Notes under the pieces: generated by a model | Told to the model about the DNA's origin: nothing | Databases searched by the model: none | The model's input: only the letters and a program-made list of their open reading frames with translations | Shown: one piece after another, positions 7,655 through 15,360 of the stretch | How the letters are laid out: every line of letters starts with the position of its first letter | Position numbering within the stretch: position 1 is the first letter of the stretch | Position numbers and translations under genes: made by a program | Source of the DNA: Bacteroidales bacterium | GTDB lineage: Bacteria > Bacteroidota > Bacteroidia > Bacteroidales > UBA932 | DNA: 26,565 bases | Assembly: GCA_009774765.1 (NCBI GenBank) | Contig: VSOK01000036.1 | Location: 1-26,565 of the forward strand | Direction: 5' to 3'

Positions 7655-8416
7655 ATGAAAAGATTGGAAAACAAAGTCACCGTCATCACAGGAGGCGGCA
7701 AAGGAATAGGATTCGGCATTGCCCGTGCCTTCGCGATGGAAGGCTCCGACCTTGTACTTACAGGAAGGACAGAATCAAGGCTCATTGACGCGAAAAATGA
7801 ACTTGAGGAGAAATATGGAGTACGCGTTCTTGCTGTCGTCGCTGACGGAGCTGATGAGCAGGCGATAAAGAATGTCGTAGAAAAGACGGTAGAGACATTC
7901 GGAAGGATAGACACTCTGGTCAACAACGCCCAGACATCCAAATCAGGAGTAATGCTCGCCGACCACACCAAAGAGGACTTCGACCTCGCAATATATTCAG
8001 GACTTTATGCGGCTTTCTTCTATATGAGGGAATGCTATCCTCATCTGAAACGGACAAAAGGCTCCGTCATCAATTTCGCATCCGGAGCAGGACTTTTCGG
8101 CAAGCTCGGTCAGTCGTCATACGCGGCAGCCAAGGAGGGAATCCGCGGTATGTCCAGAGTAGCGGCAGCCGAATGGGGTCCTGACGGAATCAGAGTAAAC
8201 GTAGTGTGCCCTCTTGCTATGACAGAAAGCCTGAAAGAATGGAAAGAGGCATACCCGGATCTCTATGAAAAGACTATCCAGGGCATACCTCTCGGACGTT
8301 TTGCCGATCCTACACAGGATATCGGAAGAGTATGCGTTTTTCTTGCAAGCGATGAGGCTTCATACGTCACAGGTGAGACGATCACCCTTCAGGGAGGAAG
8401 CGGTCTACGCCCTTGA
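7655..8416 (+). CDS. Short-chain dehydrogenase/reductase (SDR)
   Basis: 253 residues, classical SDR fold: nucleotide motif TGGGKGIG (12-19), NNAQ (90-93, normally NNAG), catalytic Ser143, Tyr156 and Lys160 (YAAAK), and a C-terminal GETITLQGGSG segment typical of FabG-like members. It is an NAD(P)-dependent oxidoreductase; the substrate is unknown. Two departures from consensus are visible: Gln in place of Gly in NNAG, and NVVCPLAMT where most members have NxVxPG. The gene ends 12 bases inside the 3' end of the convergent MalY-type gene. A short CCGGA/TCCGG hairpin (7612-7624) lies in the gap after the kinase gene. Confidence 0.9.
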   Translation: MKRLENKVTVITGGGKGIGFGIARAFAMEGSDLVLTGRTESRLIDAKNELEEKYGVRVLAVVADGADEQAIKNVVEKTVETFGRIDTLVNNAQTSKSGVMLADHTKEDFDLAIYSGLYAAFFYMRECYPHLKRTKGSVINFASGAGLFGKLGQSSYAAAKEGIRGMSRVAAAEWGPDGIRVNVVCPLAMTESLKEWKEAYPDLYEKTIQGIPLGRFADPTQDIGRVCVFLASDEASYVTGETITLQGGSGLRP

Positions 8417-9586
8417 TTCTTGTTTCATAGCAGTAAATCCTTTATAAAGCCTGTCAAGCCCTTCAAGCAATATGCTTCGCGGACAGGCAAGGTTTACTCT
8501 TACAAAACTGTCACCGTCCGGGCCATAATGCACACCTGCATTGACCCAGACTTTGTTTTCGTCTATAAGCCTGTCCTCTATCTCCTGAGAACCGGTTCCG
8601 AGAATGGAGCAGTTGACCCAGGCAAGATATGTCCCTTCCAGAGGAAGGACAGGGAAATCAGGCAGTTTCTTCTCAAAGAAATCCTTGAAAATCAGATAGT
8701 TTTCATAAATATAGGCTCTCAGTTCATCAAGCCATTCCTCCCCTTCATCATACGCGGCCATAAGCGCAAGCACTCCGAAAGGATTCACATCACAGACCTC
8801 GTTGACATTTATGGCACGGTCGATTTTTGCCCTTGCCACAGGGTCTGCACAGACTATGTTGGAAATCTGAAGTCCAGCGATATTGAAAGCCTTGCTCGGA
8901 GAGCTGCATACTGCGCAATTCATACGGAACTCATCTGAAAGCGAGGCAAACGGAGTATAGTCCCGTCCCGGATATGTCAGTTCGCAATGTATTTCATCAG
9001 CAAGCACAAACACGTTGTTCATGAGGCAGATATCCCCTATCCTGCTGAGTTCTTCCCTTGTCCAGACACGTCCTGCAGGATTGTGGGGATTGCACAAAAT
9101 CATAACTTTCGCCGCAGGATCAGCAGCCTTTCGCTCAAGGTCATCGAAATCTATTGAATACGTATTATCCTTATACACAAGAGGATTTGGAAGAATCTCA
9201 CATCCGTTGTTTCTTATTGACGAGAAGAAGCAGTTGTACACGGGAGTCTGTATGATGACCTTGTCACATGGTACTGTCATCGCCTTCACGATAGCCGACA
9301 ATGCGGGCACGATTCCCGGAATATACAATATCCATTCTTTCTCTATCTTGAATCCGTGACGTCTCCCGAACCATCTTATCACTGAGGCATAGTATTCATC
9401 CGGCACGTGGGTGTATCCGAAAGCACCGTGCCCGGCACGTTTAATCACCGCTTCCTTGACGGCAGGAGCAGTCTCGAAGTCCATATCCGCGACCCACATA
9501 GGAATCACGTCGTCATAGCCGCGGCTGTCCCATTTCACAGAATTCGTACCTTTGCGCGGTACAATTTCATCAAAATTATATTTCAT
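8405..9586 (-). CDS. MalY/PatB-type PLP aminotransferase or C-S lyase
   Basis: 393 residues of fold-type I PLP enzyme (aminotransferase class I/II). MKYNFDEIVPRKGTNSVKWD at the start is characteristic of the MalY/PatB branch, whose members are cystathionine beta-lyases or related C-S lyases. Visible active-site parts: WVADMDF, TPVYNCFF, NPHNPAGRVW, ADEIHCEL (Asp197) and the PLP Schiff-base Lys232 in SSPSKAFNIAGLQ. A role in methionine or sulfur metabolism is the family expectation; in this location, 10 bases after fcl, it is probably the last gene of the gmd-fcl transcript. The ATG at 9586 fits the family N-terminus better than the longer open frame. Its stop lies inside the convergent SDR gene. 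Confidence 0.88.
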   Translation of the reverse strand: MKYNFDEIVPRKGTNSVKWDSRGYDDVIPMWVADMDFETAPAVKEAVIKRAGHGAFGYTHVPDEYYASVIRWFGRRHGFKIEKEWILYIPGIVPALSAIVKAMTVPCDKVIIQTPVYNCFFSSIRNNGCEILPNPLVYKDNTYSIDFDDLERKAADPAAKVMILCNPHNPAGRVWTREELSRIGDICLMNNVFVLADEIHCELTYPGRDYTPFASLSDEFRMNCAVCSSPSKAFNIAGLQISNIVCADPVARAKIDRAINVNEVCDVNPFGVLALMAAYDEGEEWLDELRAYIYENYLIFKDFFEKKLPDFPVLPLEGTYLAWVNCSILGTGSQEIEDRLIDENKVWVNAGVHYGPDGDSFVRVNLACPRSILLEGLDRLYKGFTAMKQESRA

Positions 9587-9596
9587 AGCAGAGTAT

Positions 9597-10730
9597 TTAT
9601 CTTTCAAGATCACTTAAATACCAGTCATACAGACGGCGTATCCCCTCATCTGTCTCCACCTTGTGATGCCATCCGAGAGAATGCAGCTTTGACACATCGG
9701 TCAGTTTCCTCATAGTGCCGTCCGGTTTTGAAGAGTCCCAGCTGAGCGTACCAGCAAATCCGGTCACATCAACTATTTTCTCAGCCACTTCCCTGATGCT
9801 CAACTCTTTGCCTGTCCCCACATTGATATGGCAGTTTCGCACTTCCATTATTCCGTCCCGATTGGGCAACGCCGCTCCGGCCAGATCCTTAAAACTTACA
9901 TTCAGCAGTACATGCACACTCGCATCCGCCATATCCTCGCTCCAGAGGAATTCCCTCATAGGCTTTCCGCTGCCCCACAACCTGACGCAGCCCGGATATA
10001 TTCCATAGTGTTCGAGAACTTCCGCTATCAGCTCTTTGGACGAATCACTGTCCGCCACAACTGTCCCGCCATCCTTTTTCATCCCGACCGGCCTGCGTCC
10101 CAGATCCTTCCTCACCATATTCCAGTCATTGTTTTCAAGGCATTTCGCAAGATGTATCTTTCGGATCATAGCTGGAAGTACATGACTGTTTTCCAGATGG
10201 AAATTGTCGTTGGGACCATAAAGGTTGGTCGGCATTACAGCAATATAATCAGTGCCGTATTGAAGATTGAAGCTCTCGCACATCTTAAGCCCTGCAATCT
10301 TGGCGATAGCGTACGGCTCATTAGTATATTCCAGAGGAGATGTAAGCAGACAGTCTTCCGTCATAGGCTGCGGCGCATCCTTCGGGTAGATGCATGTGGA
10401 CCCGAGAAAAAGCAGTTTTTTCACTCCGTACCTCCAGCTTTCACCGATTACATTCTGCTGGATCTGGAGATTACGCCAGATGAAGTCCGCCCTGTACTGG
10501 AGGTTGGCCATAATGCCTCCAACGTATGCCGCCGCAAGCACTACCGCATCCGGCCTTTCCTCGTCAAAAAATCTGCGTACCGCCGTCTGGTCAAGAAGAT
10601 CAAGCTCCTGATGGGTCCTTCCTGTCAGATTTGAATATCCACGTGACTTCAGATTGTTCCAGATCGCAGAGCCTACCAGACCACGGTGCCCGGCGACATA
10701 AATCTTTGAATTCCTGTCCAGACTGCACAT
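9597..10730 (-). CDS. fcl: GDP-L-fucose synthase
   Basis: Converts GDP-4-keto-6-deoxy-D-mannose to GDP-L-fucose by epimerisation and NADPH-dependent reduction, in the cytosol. The Rossmann motif GHRGLVG is at 14-20. The catalytic set is Ser111, Cys113, Tyr140, Lys144 and His183, each four residues after the E. coli WcaG equivalent. At 377 residues it is longer than the roughly 320-residue E. coli enzyme, mostly due to an insert of about 50 residues around LAKCLENNDWNMVRKDLGRR, as in other Bacteroidales homologues. Its ATG shares one base with the stop of gmd (TAATG), a strong sign of translational coupling. GDP-fucose would serve capsule or protein O-fucosylation. Confidence 0.95.
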   Translation of the reverse strand: MCSLDRNSKIYVAGHRGLVGSAIWNNLKSRGYSNLTGRTHQELDLLDQTAVRRFFDEERPDAVVLAAAYVGGIMANLQYRADFIWRNLQIQQNVIGESWRYGVKKLLFLGSTCIYPKDAPQPMTEDCLLTSPLEYTNEPYAIAKIAGLKMCESFNLQYGTDYIAVMPTNLYGPNDNFHLENSHVLPAMIRKIHLAKCLENNDWNMVRKDLGRRPVGMKKDGGTVVADSDSSKELIAEVLEHYGIYPGCVRLWGSGKPMREFLWSEDMADASVHVLLNVSFKDLAGAALPNRDGIMEVRNCHINVGTGKELSIREVAEKIVDVTGFAGTLSWDSSKPDGTMRKLTDVSKLHSLGWHHKVETDEGIRRLYDWYLSDLER

Positions 10731-11791
10731 TATCTTGCCCCTCCTTTGATATATTCCATATCATGGCGGACCATTATCTTCACAAGGTCCTCAAATGAAG
10801 TCTTGCGCGGATTCCAACCGAGTTCGGTCTTCGCTTTGGTCGGATCTCCAAGAAGGGTCTCAACCTCCGCTGGACGGAAATATTTGGGATCGACTTCCAC
10901 AAGCACACGTCCGTCGGCTCTGCTGAGTCCCTTTTCCTCTATGCCTGTCCCCTGCCATTCCAGTTCGATGCCTGCCTCACGGAAAGCGAGTTCACAGAAT
11001 TCACGTACCGTATGCTGCTCTCCGGTGGCTATCACATAATCATCGGGCTTATCCGCCTGAAGCATCAGCCACATACATTCGATATAGTCCCTGGCATATC
11101 CCCAGTCACGTTTTGCGCCGAGATTGCCAAGATAGAGCTTGTCCTGGAGCCCGGCCGCGATACGGCTTGCGGCAAGTGTTATCTTCCTTGTGACGAAAGT
11201 CTCCCCCCTGCGCTCGCTTTCATGGTTGAAAAGGATTCCGTTTACGGCAAAAAGCCCGTAGCTCTCCCTGTAGTTCTTTGTTATCCAGAACCCGTAAAGC
11301 TTTGCCACCCCATAAGGAGAACGGGGATAGAAAGGCGTGGTCTCCTTTTGAGGGACTTCCTGCACAAGACCGTAAAGCTCCGATGTGGAAGCCTGGTAGA
11401 TCCTTGTCCTGTGCTCCATCCCGAGAATCCTCACCGCCTCAAGAAGACGCAGAGTCCCCACCGCATCAGTCTCTGCCGTATATTCAGGGACATCAAAGCT
11501 GACTTTAACATGGCTCTGTGCAGCAAGGTTGTATATTTCATCCGGCTGTACAGTCTGTATGATACGGATAAGCGAACTGCTGTCGGTCATATCACCCCAA
11601 TGCAGATTGATGCTGCGTTTCTGCTGCATATCACGCACCCATTCGTCAAAGTACAGATGGTCGATGCGTCCGGTATTGAATGATGAACTCCTCCTGAGAA
11701 GTCCGTGTACCTCATATCCTTTCTCAAGCAGGAATTCTGCAAGATAGGATCCGTCCTGTCCGGTTATTCCGGTAATCAAAGCCTTTTTCAT
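10730..11791 (-). CDS. gmd: GDP-mannose 4,6-dehydratase
   Basis: Catalyses the first step of GDP-L-fucose synthesis, GDP-mannose to GDP-4-keto-6-deoxymannose. 353 residues, normal for the family. NADP-binding GITGQDG at 8-14, RRSSSFNTGRIDHL, LAAQSHV, and the catalytic Thr136-Glu138 (STSELYG) with Tyr160 and Lys164 (YGVAK), in register with the E. coli enzyme. I chose the ATG at 11791 over a TTG at 11809 because MKKALITG is the usual start. Upstream, 55 bases separate it from coaE on the same strand and hold a hairpin but no recognisable promoter, so it may be transcribed by read-through from coaE. Downstream it is fused by a one-base overlap to fcl. Confidence 0.96.
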   Translation of the reverse strand: MKKALITGITGQDGSYLAEFLLEKGYEVHGLLRRSSSFNTGRIDHLYFDEWVRDMQQKRSINLHWGDMTDSSSLIRIIQTVQPDEIYNLAAQSHVKVSFDVPEYTAETDAVGTLRLLEAVRILGMEHRTRIYQASTSELYGLVQEVPQKETTPFYPRSPYGVAKLYGFWITKNYRESYGLFAVNGILFNHESERRGETFVTRKITLAASRIAAGLQDKLYLGNLGAKRDWGYARDYIECMWLMLQADKPDDYVIATGEQHTVREFCELAFREAGIELEWQGTGIEEKGLSRADGRVLVEVDPKYFRPAEVETLLGDPTKAKTELGWNPRKTSFEDLVKIMVRHDMEYIKGGAR

Positions 11792-11809
11792 AACAAGCGC
11801 AAAAATCAA

Positions 11810-11833
11810 TTATCAGGAAACAGTTTCCGATAA
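11810..11833 (-). terminator. Imperfect hairpin between coaE and gmd
   Basis: On the minus strand TTATCGGAAAC pairs with GTTTCC(T)GATAA, one bulged base, followed by TTGATTTTTG. The AT-rich stem and short T-run could give partial termination or attenuation ahead of gmd-fcl. Confidence 0.35.
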
Positions 11834-11846
11834 CCTGTAAATATAA

Positions 11847-12512
11847 TCAAATTACTCCTGATATCATATTTTCATAGAAAGCATCTGTTCTCTTTCTCGA
11901 CGATATTTCATCCCCGTCATTCAATATGACATAGTCGTCATCAGGAACCGCCCTGCCTTCTGAAATGTCATTCAGCAGCTTCTGCTTCCCCATCCTCGCA
12001 AGCACGGACTCGCGGGAGACTCCGTCACGTGCCATTGCACGTCCGATCCTTGTCTCCAGAGGAGCATCCACCAGCAATGTAAAGTCAAAGGCGTCCTTGA
12101 ACAGCGGCTTTTCCAGAATTATTGCCGACTCCATCACGACAAACGGGATTTTCCGTTCTGCAACTCCGCTTCCGCATCCCTGTACAGCATATCCGTCAGC
12201 CCAGGAAAGGAAATCACGAAGTACGGCAGGATGCACGATGGACTCTATCCTGGCCAATGCCTGCGAATCGGAGAAAATAACTGAAGCAAGAAGGCGTCTG
12301 TCCAGCATACCGTCATCTCCGGTTATTTTCGTGCCTACAGCTTCCGCCATACGCATCACCAGGATATGGTCAGAGTCATAAAGAGCCTTTGTCCTGCTGT
12401 CCGAATCATAGACTGGAATCCCCTTTTCTGACAAAAAGGAGCAGACAAGTGACTTGCCGCTCCCTATACCTCCTGTCACTGCAAGAGTGATTATCTTTCG
12501 CTCATTACACAT
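11847..12512 (-). CDS. coaE: Dephospho-CoA kinase
   Basis: Catalyses the last step of coenzyme A synthesis, ATP-dependent 3'-phosphorylation of dephospho-CoA. 221 residues, slightly longer than the usual 200. The P-loop GGIGSGKS is at 14-21, followed by VYDSDSRTKAL with the conserved Asp of the CoaE family, then HPAVLRDF and the lid region. The only Met before the P-loop strand is at 12512, which makes the gene begin 22 bases inside the end of the ybbR gene in another frame. This points to translational coupling. The nusB-yajC-ybbR-coaE order is familiar in Bacteroidetes. The C-terminus (FYENMISGVI) adds nothing recognisable. Confidence 0.93.
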   Translation of the reverse strand: MCNERKIITLAVTGGIGSGKSLVCSFLSEKGIPVYDSDSRTKALYDSDHILVMRMAEAVGTKITGDDGMLDRRLLASVIFSDSQALARIESIVHPAVLRDFLSWADGYAVQGCGSGVAERKIPFVVMESAIILEKPLFKDAFDFTLLVDAPLETRIGRAMARDGVSRESVLARMGKQKLLNDISEGRAVPDDDYVILNDGDEISSRKRTDAFYENMISGVI

Positions 12513-13459
12513 TCAAATACCTGCGGTTCAATTTTATAGCCTATTATGTCTTCCGGAAGCGCGTCTGTCCTCACAACGCATTTCCCGCTCCTTGAACTGA
12601 TGAAATCATTGTAATCGATATAGAACTGCACTTCATCTGTGGAATCTCCGGCATAAGGGAATACGCATTTGTACAGGACCTGGGCCGAAGACGGGAATAT
12701 CATCATATCCTTGCCTTTTGGTACGTTGCGTGAAGATATGTTGACGACTGACGGGATTTCGACATACCTGACGACATCGACAGAATATTCCGCAGAATCA
12801 TCGGAAAGTCTGATTCCCTTGATTTTTTCAAGCCGGACCATTCCGCGGACTCCGGATCTGACACCGGAAAGCTTCACAGGCTCCGTATAGACATAATCAA
12901 TCTTTTCGAGCCTGTATGGTTCCCCATATATGGTGACGGAGTCAGGCTCTATACGAAGTTCACCTGAAACGGAATACTGAGGTTCAAGATCAATGTCGCC
13001 TACAGGCCTGACAGGGACTCTCTTTGATGTTTCAAAAGGGAAACGGAAAAACAAAGTGTCTGTCAGAAATGATTCGACCGTGACATTCTCCCCGAAAATC
13101 AGGAGCGTATATTCCTGAAGGTCATTTGATGTCACATAAAAAATCTCTGAAGATTTCTGATGCATCTTCGAGAAAGGTATCTCCACTCCGGTCTTGCCGC
13201 TGAAGGACTTTATCCTCATTATGTTATATCCTGTCGTCCTGCATCTTGCGATGACGTCGTTCCTGTTGGAAGATACGGCGGAATGCCCCTCGATATTGCA
13301 TCTGGCAACAACCGGGACCTGAAGGAAATCGGTATATTTCAAAGCGAGATTGTAGATCAGCCATATACTGAAAGCCAACAGGAGAGAAAACAGCAAAAGC
13401 GGTAGATCTCTCCCGTTGATATTCAAAGACCGAAGTATCCTGCCGAATAACTCCTTCAT
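12491..13459 (-). CDS. YbbR-like domain protein
   Basis: 322 residues. One N-terminal membrane helix (about 20-40, PLLLFSLLLAFSIWLIYNLAL) leads to an exported beta-rich part with YbbR-like repeats (PVVARCNIEGHSAVSS, VPVRPVGDIDLEPQYSV, IEPDSVTIYGEPYRLEKIDYV). YbbR in Firmicutes is CdaR, which binds and controls the diadenylate cyclase CdaA; here no cdaA homologue is visible nearby, so that role is not shown. The gene lies between yajC (18-base gap) and coaE (22-base overlap) and is surely part of that operon. Confidence 0.85.
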   Translation of the reverse strand: MKELFGRILRSLNINGRDLPLLLFSLLLAFSIWLIYNLALKYTDFLQVPVVARCNIEGHSAVSSNRNDVIARCRTTGYNIMRIKSFSGKTGVEIPFSKMHQKSSEIFYVTSNDLQEYTLLIFGENVTVESFLTDTLFFRFPFETSKRVPVRPVGDIDLEPQYSVSGELRIEPDSVTIYGEPYRLEKIDYVYTEPVKLSGVRSGVRGMVRLEKIKGIRLSDDSAEYSVDVVRYVEIPSVVNISSRNVPKGKDMMIFPSSAQVLYKCVFPYAGDSTDEVQFYIDYNDFISSRSGKCVVRTDALPEDIIGYKIEPQVFECVMSER

Positions 13460-13477
13460 CTACAATATAATCTCGGA

Positions 13478-13801
13478 TTACTGCTGCTGAGCCTCGGAAA
13501 AATCCTTGACAACAGAATTCTTGTCTACTTTGATCTTGACATTGCTGTCAATCTCTATAAGAAGAGTTTTCTCCTTTATCTCTGCGACAGTTCCATAGAT
13601 ACCGCCGATAGTCACGATCTTGTCTCCCTTTTTCAATCCGTCACGGAATTTCTGGAGTTCCTTCTGCTGCTTGCGCTGAGGACGGATCATAAAGAACCAC
13701 ATAACGACTATTATGAGGATAAGCATCACCCACATTGACCAACCGCCACCGGGCTGCGCTGCTGCAGGCTGCGCCTGCAAGAAAAATGTCATAAAATTCA
13801 T
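13478..13801 (-). CDS. yajC: Preprotein translocase subunit YajC
   Basis: YajC is a small inner-membrane partner of SecDF in the Sec translocase. About 107 residues: a short Ala/Pro/Gln-rich N-terminus, a single membrane helix (about 22-39, MWVMLILIIVVMWFFMI), the hallmark RPQRKQQKE (40-48) and a small beta domain with LKKGDKIVTIGGIYGTV. I chose the ATG at 13801 over a TTG at 13825; another ATG at 13792 is also possible. It follows nusB after 26 bases and precedes the ybbR gene by 18, on one strand. Confidence 0.93.
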   Translation of the reverse strand: MNFMTFFLQAQPAAAQPGGGWSMWVMLILIIVVMWFFMIRPQRKQQKELQKFRDGLKKGDKIVTIGGIYGTVAEIKEKTLLIEIDSNVKIKVDKNSVVKDFSEAQQQ

Positions 13802-13827
13802 TTCAGTATAATTTAATTGATTCAAAT

Positions 13828-14775
13828 TCAGTTGATTTTCTGTATCCTGCCGTCAGCAGCGAGCTTCTGCACAAGCCTGTCGAGAAGTCCGTTGACAAAT
13901 ATACGGCTTTTTGGAGTACCGTAGAACTTCGATATTTCAACATACTCGTTGATAGTCACCTTTACCGGTATTGACGGGAAATTCTCAGCCTCCGCCAGTC
14001 CACATACAATCAGCGCCATATCGGTGGACACGATCCTGTCCTGGTCCCAGTTGGATACGGTCTCGGATACCATTCCTGAATATTTCTGATAGCCGCCGTA
14101 TGCATTCTGAAGAAGCTTGTGTACAAATCTCCTGTCGCTTTCTATGCCCGGAGCAGTCTTCATATCGCTTTGGTACAGAGGAGGAAGCTCCCATCTCCTG
14201 CCTTTGGCTATCGATTCGAGGCTTCTGCAGCAGTATGTCAGGGAATATGCCAGGTCATCATTCCAATAGATCGACATATCCTCAAGGATCTGCCCGATAT
14301 CAGTATTGTCCACAAATTCATTCTCAAAGATTTTTATGAACAGACGGCAGTCCTCGGCAAGCGAAGATTCCTCTGAAGCCATATAGTCCTGGAAATACTG
14401 CTTCGACTGCATTGAAGAGTATATCTTTTTGAGACACAGGTCATACTGGTCCCACGAAAATTTCCTTTTCTTGAATATCTTCTGAAAATCCTGGTCTTCA
14501 TCAAGCATTGCGGCAAGAGCGTTTTCCGCAAATTTCATATTAGGATTTTTCTCCTCCTCCGTAGGATTGAATTTCCTTTTCAATGACTCTATTCTTTCTT
14601 TTGCGACAGCCGTCAACGGAGAAACGATTCCCATCATATACACATACAGGTCTCTTGTGGCCTCACAAGACATATCAAGCTGAGCCTCAGCCTCCGACAA
14701 AGATACACTTCCCGACAACACGCTGCTGTACAAGACCTTAAATGCCTTTATCCTTAAAATCCTTCTGTTAAGCAT
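13828..14775 (-). CDS. nusB: Transcription antitermination protein NusB (long Bacteroidetes form)
   Basis: 315 residues, about twice E. coli NusB. MLNRRILRIKAFKVLY matches the first NusB helix (normally RRxARExALQxLY). The C-terminal third carries the rest of the NusB fold: SNWDQDRIVSTDMALIVCGLAE, then PSIPVKVTINEYVEISKFYGTPKSRIFVNGLLDRL. The middle 150 residues are a charged, helical Bacteroidetes-type insertion or extension (EEEKNPNMKF, KIFKKRKFSWDQYDL). NusB forms the boxA-binding antitermination complex with S10 and supports rRNA synthesis. I chose the ATG at 14775, directly before the first conserved helix. First gene of the nusB-yajC-ybbR-coaE run, with a -7 element about 22 bases upstream. 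Confidence 0.92.
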   Translation of the reverse strand: MLNRRILRIKAFKVLYSSVLSGSVSLSEAEAQLDMSCEATRDLYVYMMGIVSPLTAVAKERIESLKRKFNPTEEEKNPNMKFAENALAAMLDEDQDFQKIFKKRKFSWDQYDLCLKKIYSSMQSKQYFQDYMASEESSLAEDCRLFIKIFENEFVDNTDIGQILEDMSIYWNDDLAYSLTYCCRSLESIAKGRRWELPPLYQSDMKTAPGIESDRRFVHKLLQNAYGGYQKYSGMVSETVSNWDQDRIVSTDMALIVCGLAEAENFPSIPVKVTINEYVEISKFYGTPKSRIFVNGLLDRLVQKLAADGRIQKIN

Positions 14776-14796
14776 AATTTTATTCAAAATTTCCTG

Positions 14797-14804
14797 CAAA
14801 GATA
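14797..14804 (-). promoter_or_regulatory. Candidate -7 element of the nusB operon
   Basis: Reads TATCTTTG on the minus strand, 22 bases before the nusB ATG (14775). No clear -33 TTTG. Confidence 0.45.
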
Positions 14805-14826
14805 TACGCATTTTCAGAAAAATCCT

Positions 14827-14834
14827 TAATTTTG
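14827..14834 (+). promoter_or_regulatory. Candidate -7 element of the DUF3276 gene
   Basis: TAATTTTG fits TAnnTTTG, 27 bases before the ATG at 14862, and lies 22 bases from the oppositely oriented nusB element, forming a divergent pair. Confidence 0.45.
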
Positions 14835-14861
14835 CGAAGATTTACTTAAAAATTATATACA

Positions 14862-15197
14862 ATGTACAGTGAGGATTTTGATGGAGCTAATGCTCAGGAG
14901 CGTTCAGGCGAGGATATTTATTCCAAACCCATCAGGGCCGGTAAGCGCACTTATTTCTTCGATGTCAAGGCGACCAAAGGGAATGATTATTACCTGACGA
15001 TTACCGAGAGTAAGCGCAAAGTCGAAAGGGACGGTCATTTCGCATACGACAAGCATAAGATTTTCCTTTACAAGGAGGATTTTGAAAAATTTGCCACCGG
15101 ACTTCAGGAGGTCATCGACTACATCAGGACCAACTGCCTCAAAGACAGCGACAACAACGGAGAGAACTTCTCGGATGTAAACTTTGAAGAACTTTAA
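14862..15197 (+). CDS. DUF3276 / PUR-family nucleic-acid-binding protein
   Basis: 111 residues, cytosolic. The central part (KPIRAGKRTYFFDVKATKGN, LTITESKRK, FAYDKHKIFLYKEDFEKF, LQEVIDYIRTN) matches the DUF3276 family of Bacteroidetes, which has the PUR-alpha fold; the related Borrelia protein BpuR binds DNA and RNA. Full length for the family, with a variable acidic tail. The role is probably nucleic-acid binding and regulation, but no target is shown here. It is a single gene, divergent from nusB and closed by a strong palindromic terminator about 20 bases after its stop. Confidence 0.9.
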   Translation: MYSEDFDGANAQERSGEDIYSKPIRAGKRTYFFDVKATKGNDYYLTITESKRKVERDGHFAYDKHKIFLYKEDFEKFATGLQEVIDYIRTNCLKDSDNNGENFSDVNFEEL

Positions 15198-15217
15198 TTC
15201 TCCACGATTTATACAGT

Positions 15218-15259
15218 AAACAAATAAGCCGACTAAAATTTTAGTCGGCTTATTTGTTT
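15218..15259. terminator. 42-base perfect palindrome, bidirectional terminator
   Basis: Two 21-base arms (15218-15238 and 15239-15259) are exact reverse complements with no spacer. The core is AAGCCGACTAAAA/TTTTAGTCGGCTT, flanked by A-rich bases on the left and T-rich bases on the right (ATTTGTTTT). Being symmetric, it gives a hairpin plus T-run on either strand, suited to stopping the DUF3276 transcript (+) and the GH76 transcript (-). Confidence 0.75.
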
Positions 15260-15302
15260 TATATGGGTCAGAGACATCCGGGTATAATGGACATATTGAA
15301 CA

Positions 15303-15329
15303 CCGGCTGACAGTATAAAATGTCACCGG
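15303..15329. repeat. Imperfect hairpin downstream of the GH76 gene
   Basis: CCGG-C-TGACA and TGTCA-CCGG pair with one bulged base around an eight-base loop. It lies about 30 bases past the GH76 stop on the minus strand and may support 3'-end formation there. The rest of the 163-base gap shows nothing else clear apart from a 5-bp GTATG/CATAC hairpin at 15344-15356. Confidence 0.3.
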
Positions 15330-15360
15330 AACACAATCATACCGTATGGCGCATACCAGT

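Noticed and set aside
9828..10634. Long open frame of 268 codons on the plus strand inside fcl
   Set aside because: It is antisense to a clear GDP-fucose synthase, has no family motifs and no promoter or start context; typical shadow frame.
11012..11683. Plus-strand open frame of 223 codons inside gmd
   Set aside because: Antisense shadow of a well-matched GDP-mannose dehydratase, with Cys/His/Pro-rich composition unlike the neighbours.
12491..13459. YbbR protein as a c-di-AMP cyclase regulator (CdaR)
   Set aside because: No cdaA-like gene is adjacent; the assignment would rest only on a domain name.
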